A stretch of 64,000 nucleotides of DNA from Leptolyngbya sp. Cla-17 (GTDB lineage Bacteria; Cyanobacteriota; Cyanobacteriia; Leptolyngbyales; Leptolyngbyaceae), in assembly GCF_016807185.1 (NCBI RefSeq), contig NZ_JAEVYN010000001.1, positions 2,382,161-2,446,160 of the forward strand, read 5' to 3'. The position numbers and the translations under genes are program-made. Shown piece after piece: positions 63,010-64,000 of this stretch; the stretch's first letter is position 1; the number at the start of each line of letters is the position of its first letter. The notes beneath the pieces were generated by a model that was not told the origin of the DNA, made no database searches, and saw only the letters and a program-made list of their open reading frames with translations.

Positions 63010-64000
63010 ATGGAATATCGGGATGCAGGAGTAGATGTTGAAAAGGGGCGAGCGTTTGTCGATCGCATCCGCAATTTAGTCGCTAGCACCACTCGTCCAG
63101 GTGTTTTAGGCTCATTTGGTGGTTTCAGCGGTTTGTTTGAGCTACCCGCAGGCTACCATCAACCTGTTTTGGTTTCTGGAACGGACGGTGTTGGCACTAA
63201 GCTCAAATTGGCGCACAGTCTTAACCAGCACGATACAGTTGGAATTGATTTAGTCGCCATGTGCGTCAATGACGTGTTGACCTGTGGCGCAGAACCCCTA
63301 TTCTTTTTAGATTATCTAGCGACCGGACATCTAGAGCCAGAGCAATTAACCCAAGTGGTAGAAGGGATTACCAAAGGGTGTCGTTTGGCAGGATGCGCCT
63401 TGCTAGGTGGCGAAACCGCAGAGATGCCTGGATTTTATCAAGTGGGAGAATATGATTTGGCAGGGTTTTGTGTGGGTGTGGTGGAAAAAAGCCTGCTTTT
63501 GGATGGCTCACAGGTGCAAATTGGAGACGTAGCGATCGGATTGGCAAGTCAAGGCATTCACAGTAACGGGTTTAGCCTAGTACGGAAAATCATCAGCGAT
63601 CGCGGCTTAAATCTCAGCGATTGTCCTGCAAGTTTTGAGGGGCAATCCTTGGGCAATAGGCTGCTCACTCCCACACAAATCTATGTCAAGCCAATCTTAA
63701 ATGCGCGTCAGGCTGGCTTAACCATTCACGGCATGGCACATATTACAGGCGGTGGTTTACCCGAAAATCTTCCCCGCTGTTTAGGACAAGCGCAATCCGT
63801 ACAGATTGATGCCGCCGCATGGACGGTGCCGCCTGTGTTTGAGTGGTTAAAACAAGAGGGCAATGTTAGTCTTTCGGGTATGTTTAACACCTTTAATATG
63901 GGAATCGGCTTTGTGGTGTTGGTGCCGCCTGCTCAAGTAAACTTAGCCCTTCAGCATTTTGCTGCCGAAAACATCGCCGCTTTTGCCATCGGTGAAGTGA
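63010..64000 (+). CDS. purM: Phosphoribosylformylglycinamidine cyclo-ligase PurM (3' end outside window)
   Basis: An open frame begins MEYRDAGVDVEKGRAFVDRI at ATG 63010 and runs to the end of the window; about 330 residues are visible and only a short C-terminal tail is missing. It contains GSFGGFSGLFELP, VSGTDGVGTKLKLA, the LLGGETAEMPGFY motif and a conserved HGMAHITGGGLPENL. PurM makes aminoimidazole ribotide in purine synthesis. No other purine gene is visible. The start is consistent with homologues. Confidence 0.97.
   Translation, partial: MEYRDAGVDVEKGRAFVDRIRNLVASTTRPGVLGSFGGFSGLFELPAGYHQPVLVSGTDGVGTKLKLAHSLNQHDTVGIDLVAMCVNDVLTCGAEPLFFLDYLATGHLEPEQLTQVVEGITKGCRLAGCALLGGETAEMPGFYQVGEYDLAGFCVGVVEKSLLLDGSQVQIGDVAIGLASQGIHSNGFSLVRKIISDRGLNLSDCPASFEGQSLGNRLLTPTQIYVKPILNARQAGLTIHGMAHITGGGLPENLPRCLGQAQSVQIDAAAWTVPPVFEWLKQEGNVSLSGMFNTFNMGIGFVVLVPPAQVNLALQHFAAENIAAFAIGEV

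Overview
The window looks like chromosomal DNA from a cyanobacterium. Direct evidence is the pair of tiny photosystem II subunit genes psbI and psbY, the Mg-chelatase ATPase gene chlI, an Ftn2/ARC6-type division gene, several protein families known mainly from cyanobacteria (DUF3769, TIGR02652-like, TIGR04168-like, GH57/DUF3536), and very frequent HIP1 octamers (GCGATCGC, for example 1347-1354). The hopanoid genes, type IV pilus motor and heptamer-type intergenic repeats would fit a filamentous Leptolyngbya/Oscillatoriales-like lineage, but that placement is inference. No rRNA, tRNA, CRISPR array or intact insertion sequence was recognised.

Region 1 (1-8 kb): the 3' end of a ferritin-like gene, a 308-bp alternating tandem repeat, a four-helix-bundle (23S IVP family) gene, then a hopanoid locus: hpnG-type phosphorylase, a LexA gene with intact self-cleavage residues, a GMC oxidoreductase, hpnB-type glycosyltransferase and, divergently, squalene-hopene cyclase. 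dxs, which feeds isoprenoid synthesis, lies 40 kb away. Region 2 (8-18.5 kb): a subtilisin-like protease with a P domain, two related membrane Ser/Thr kinases (one fused to ankyrin repeats), DUF309, DUF58 and a PilT motor ATPase. Region 3 (18.5-26 kb): a monocistronic groEL under a perfect CIRCE operator, a C-DES-like PLP lyase, a secreted TPR protein, an orphan PCP_red-domain miniprotein, an M23 endopeptidase and a TolC-like outer-membrane factor carrying nested peptide repeats.

Region 4 (27-31 kb): lptA-lptB-lptF, a lipopolysaccharide-export cluster, followed by convergent chlI. A DUF3769 outer-membrane protein with an OstA domain (43.9-47 kb) probably serves the same envelope pathway. Region 5 (31-48 kb): a secreted hypothetical protein, a GH57 protein, beta- and gamma-type carbonic anhydrase homologues, a degenerate RNase III-like protein, a creatininase-family hydrolase, psbY, a Ca2+/H+ exchanger with an altered second signature, a metallophosphoesterase, psbI and several cyanobacterial proteins of unknown function. 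Region 6 (48-64 kb): dxs, a Cys-repeat secreted protein, a nucleotide-sugar epimerase, type II NADH dehydrogenase, a 2H phosphodiesterase, ftn2/zipN, pdhA, an RRM protein, a MidA-like methyltransferase, an RlpA-like protein, and purM running off the right edge.

Most of the window is housekeeping or envelope biology in short transcription units. The most unusual structure is at the left: a four-helix-bundle gene sits between oppositely oriented G/T-rich repeats, and related repeat sequence has been absorbed in frame into the linker of hpnB. I did not find a convincing new multi-gene defence or mobile system.
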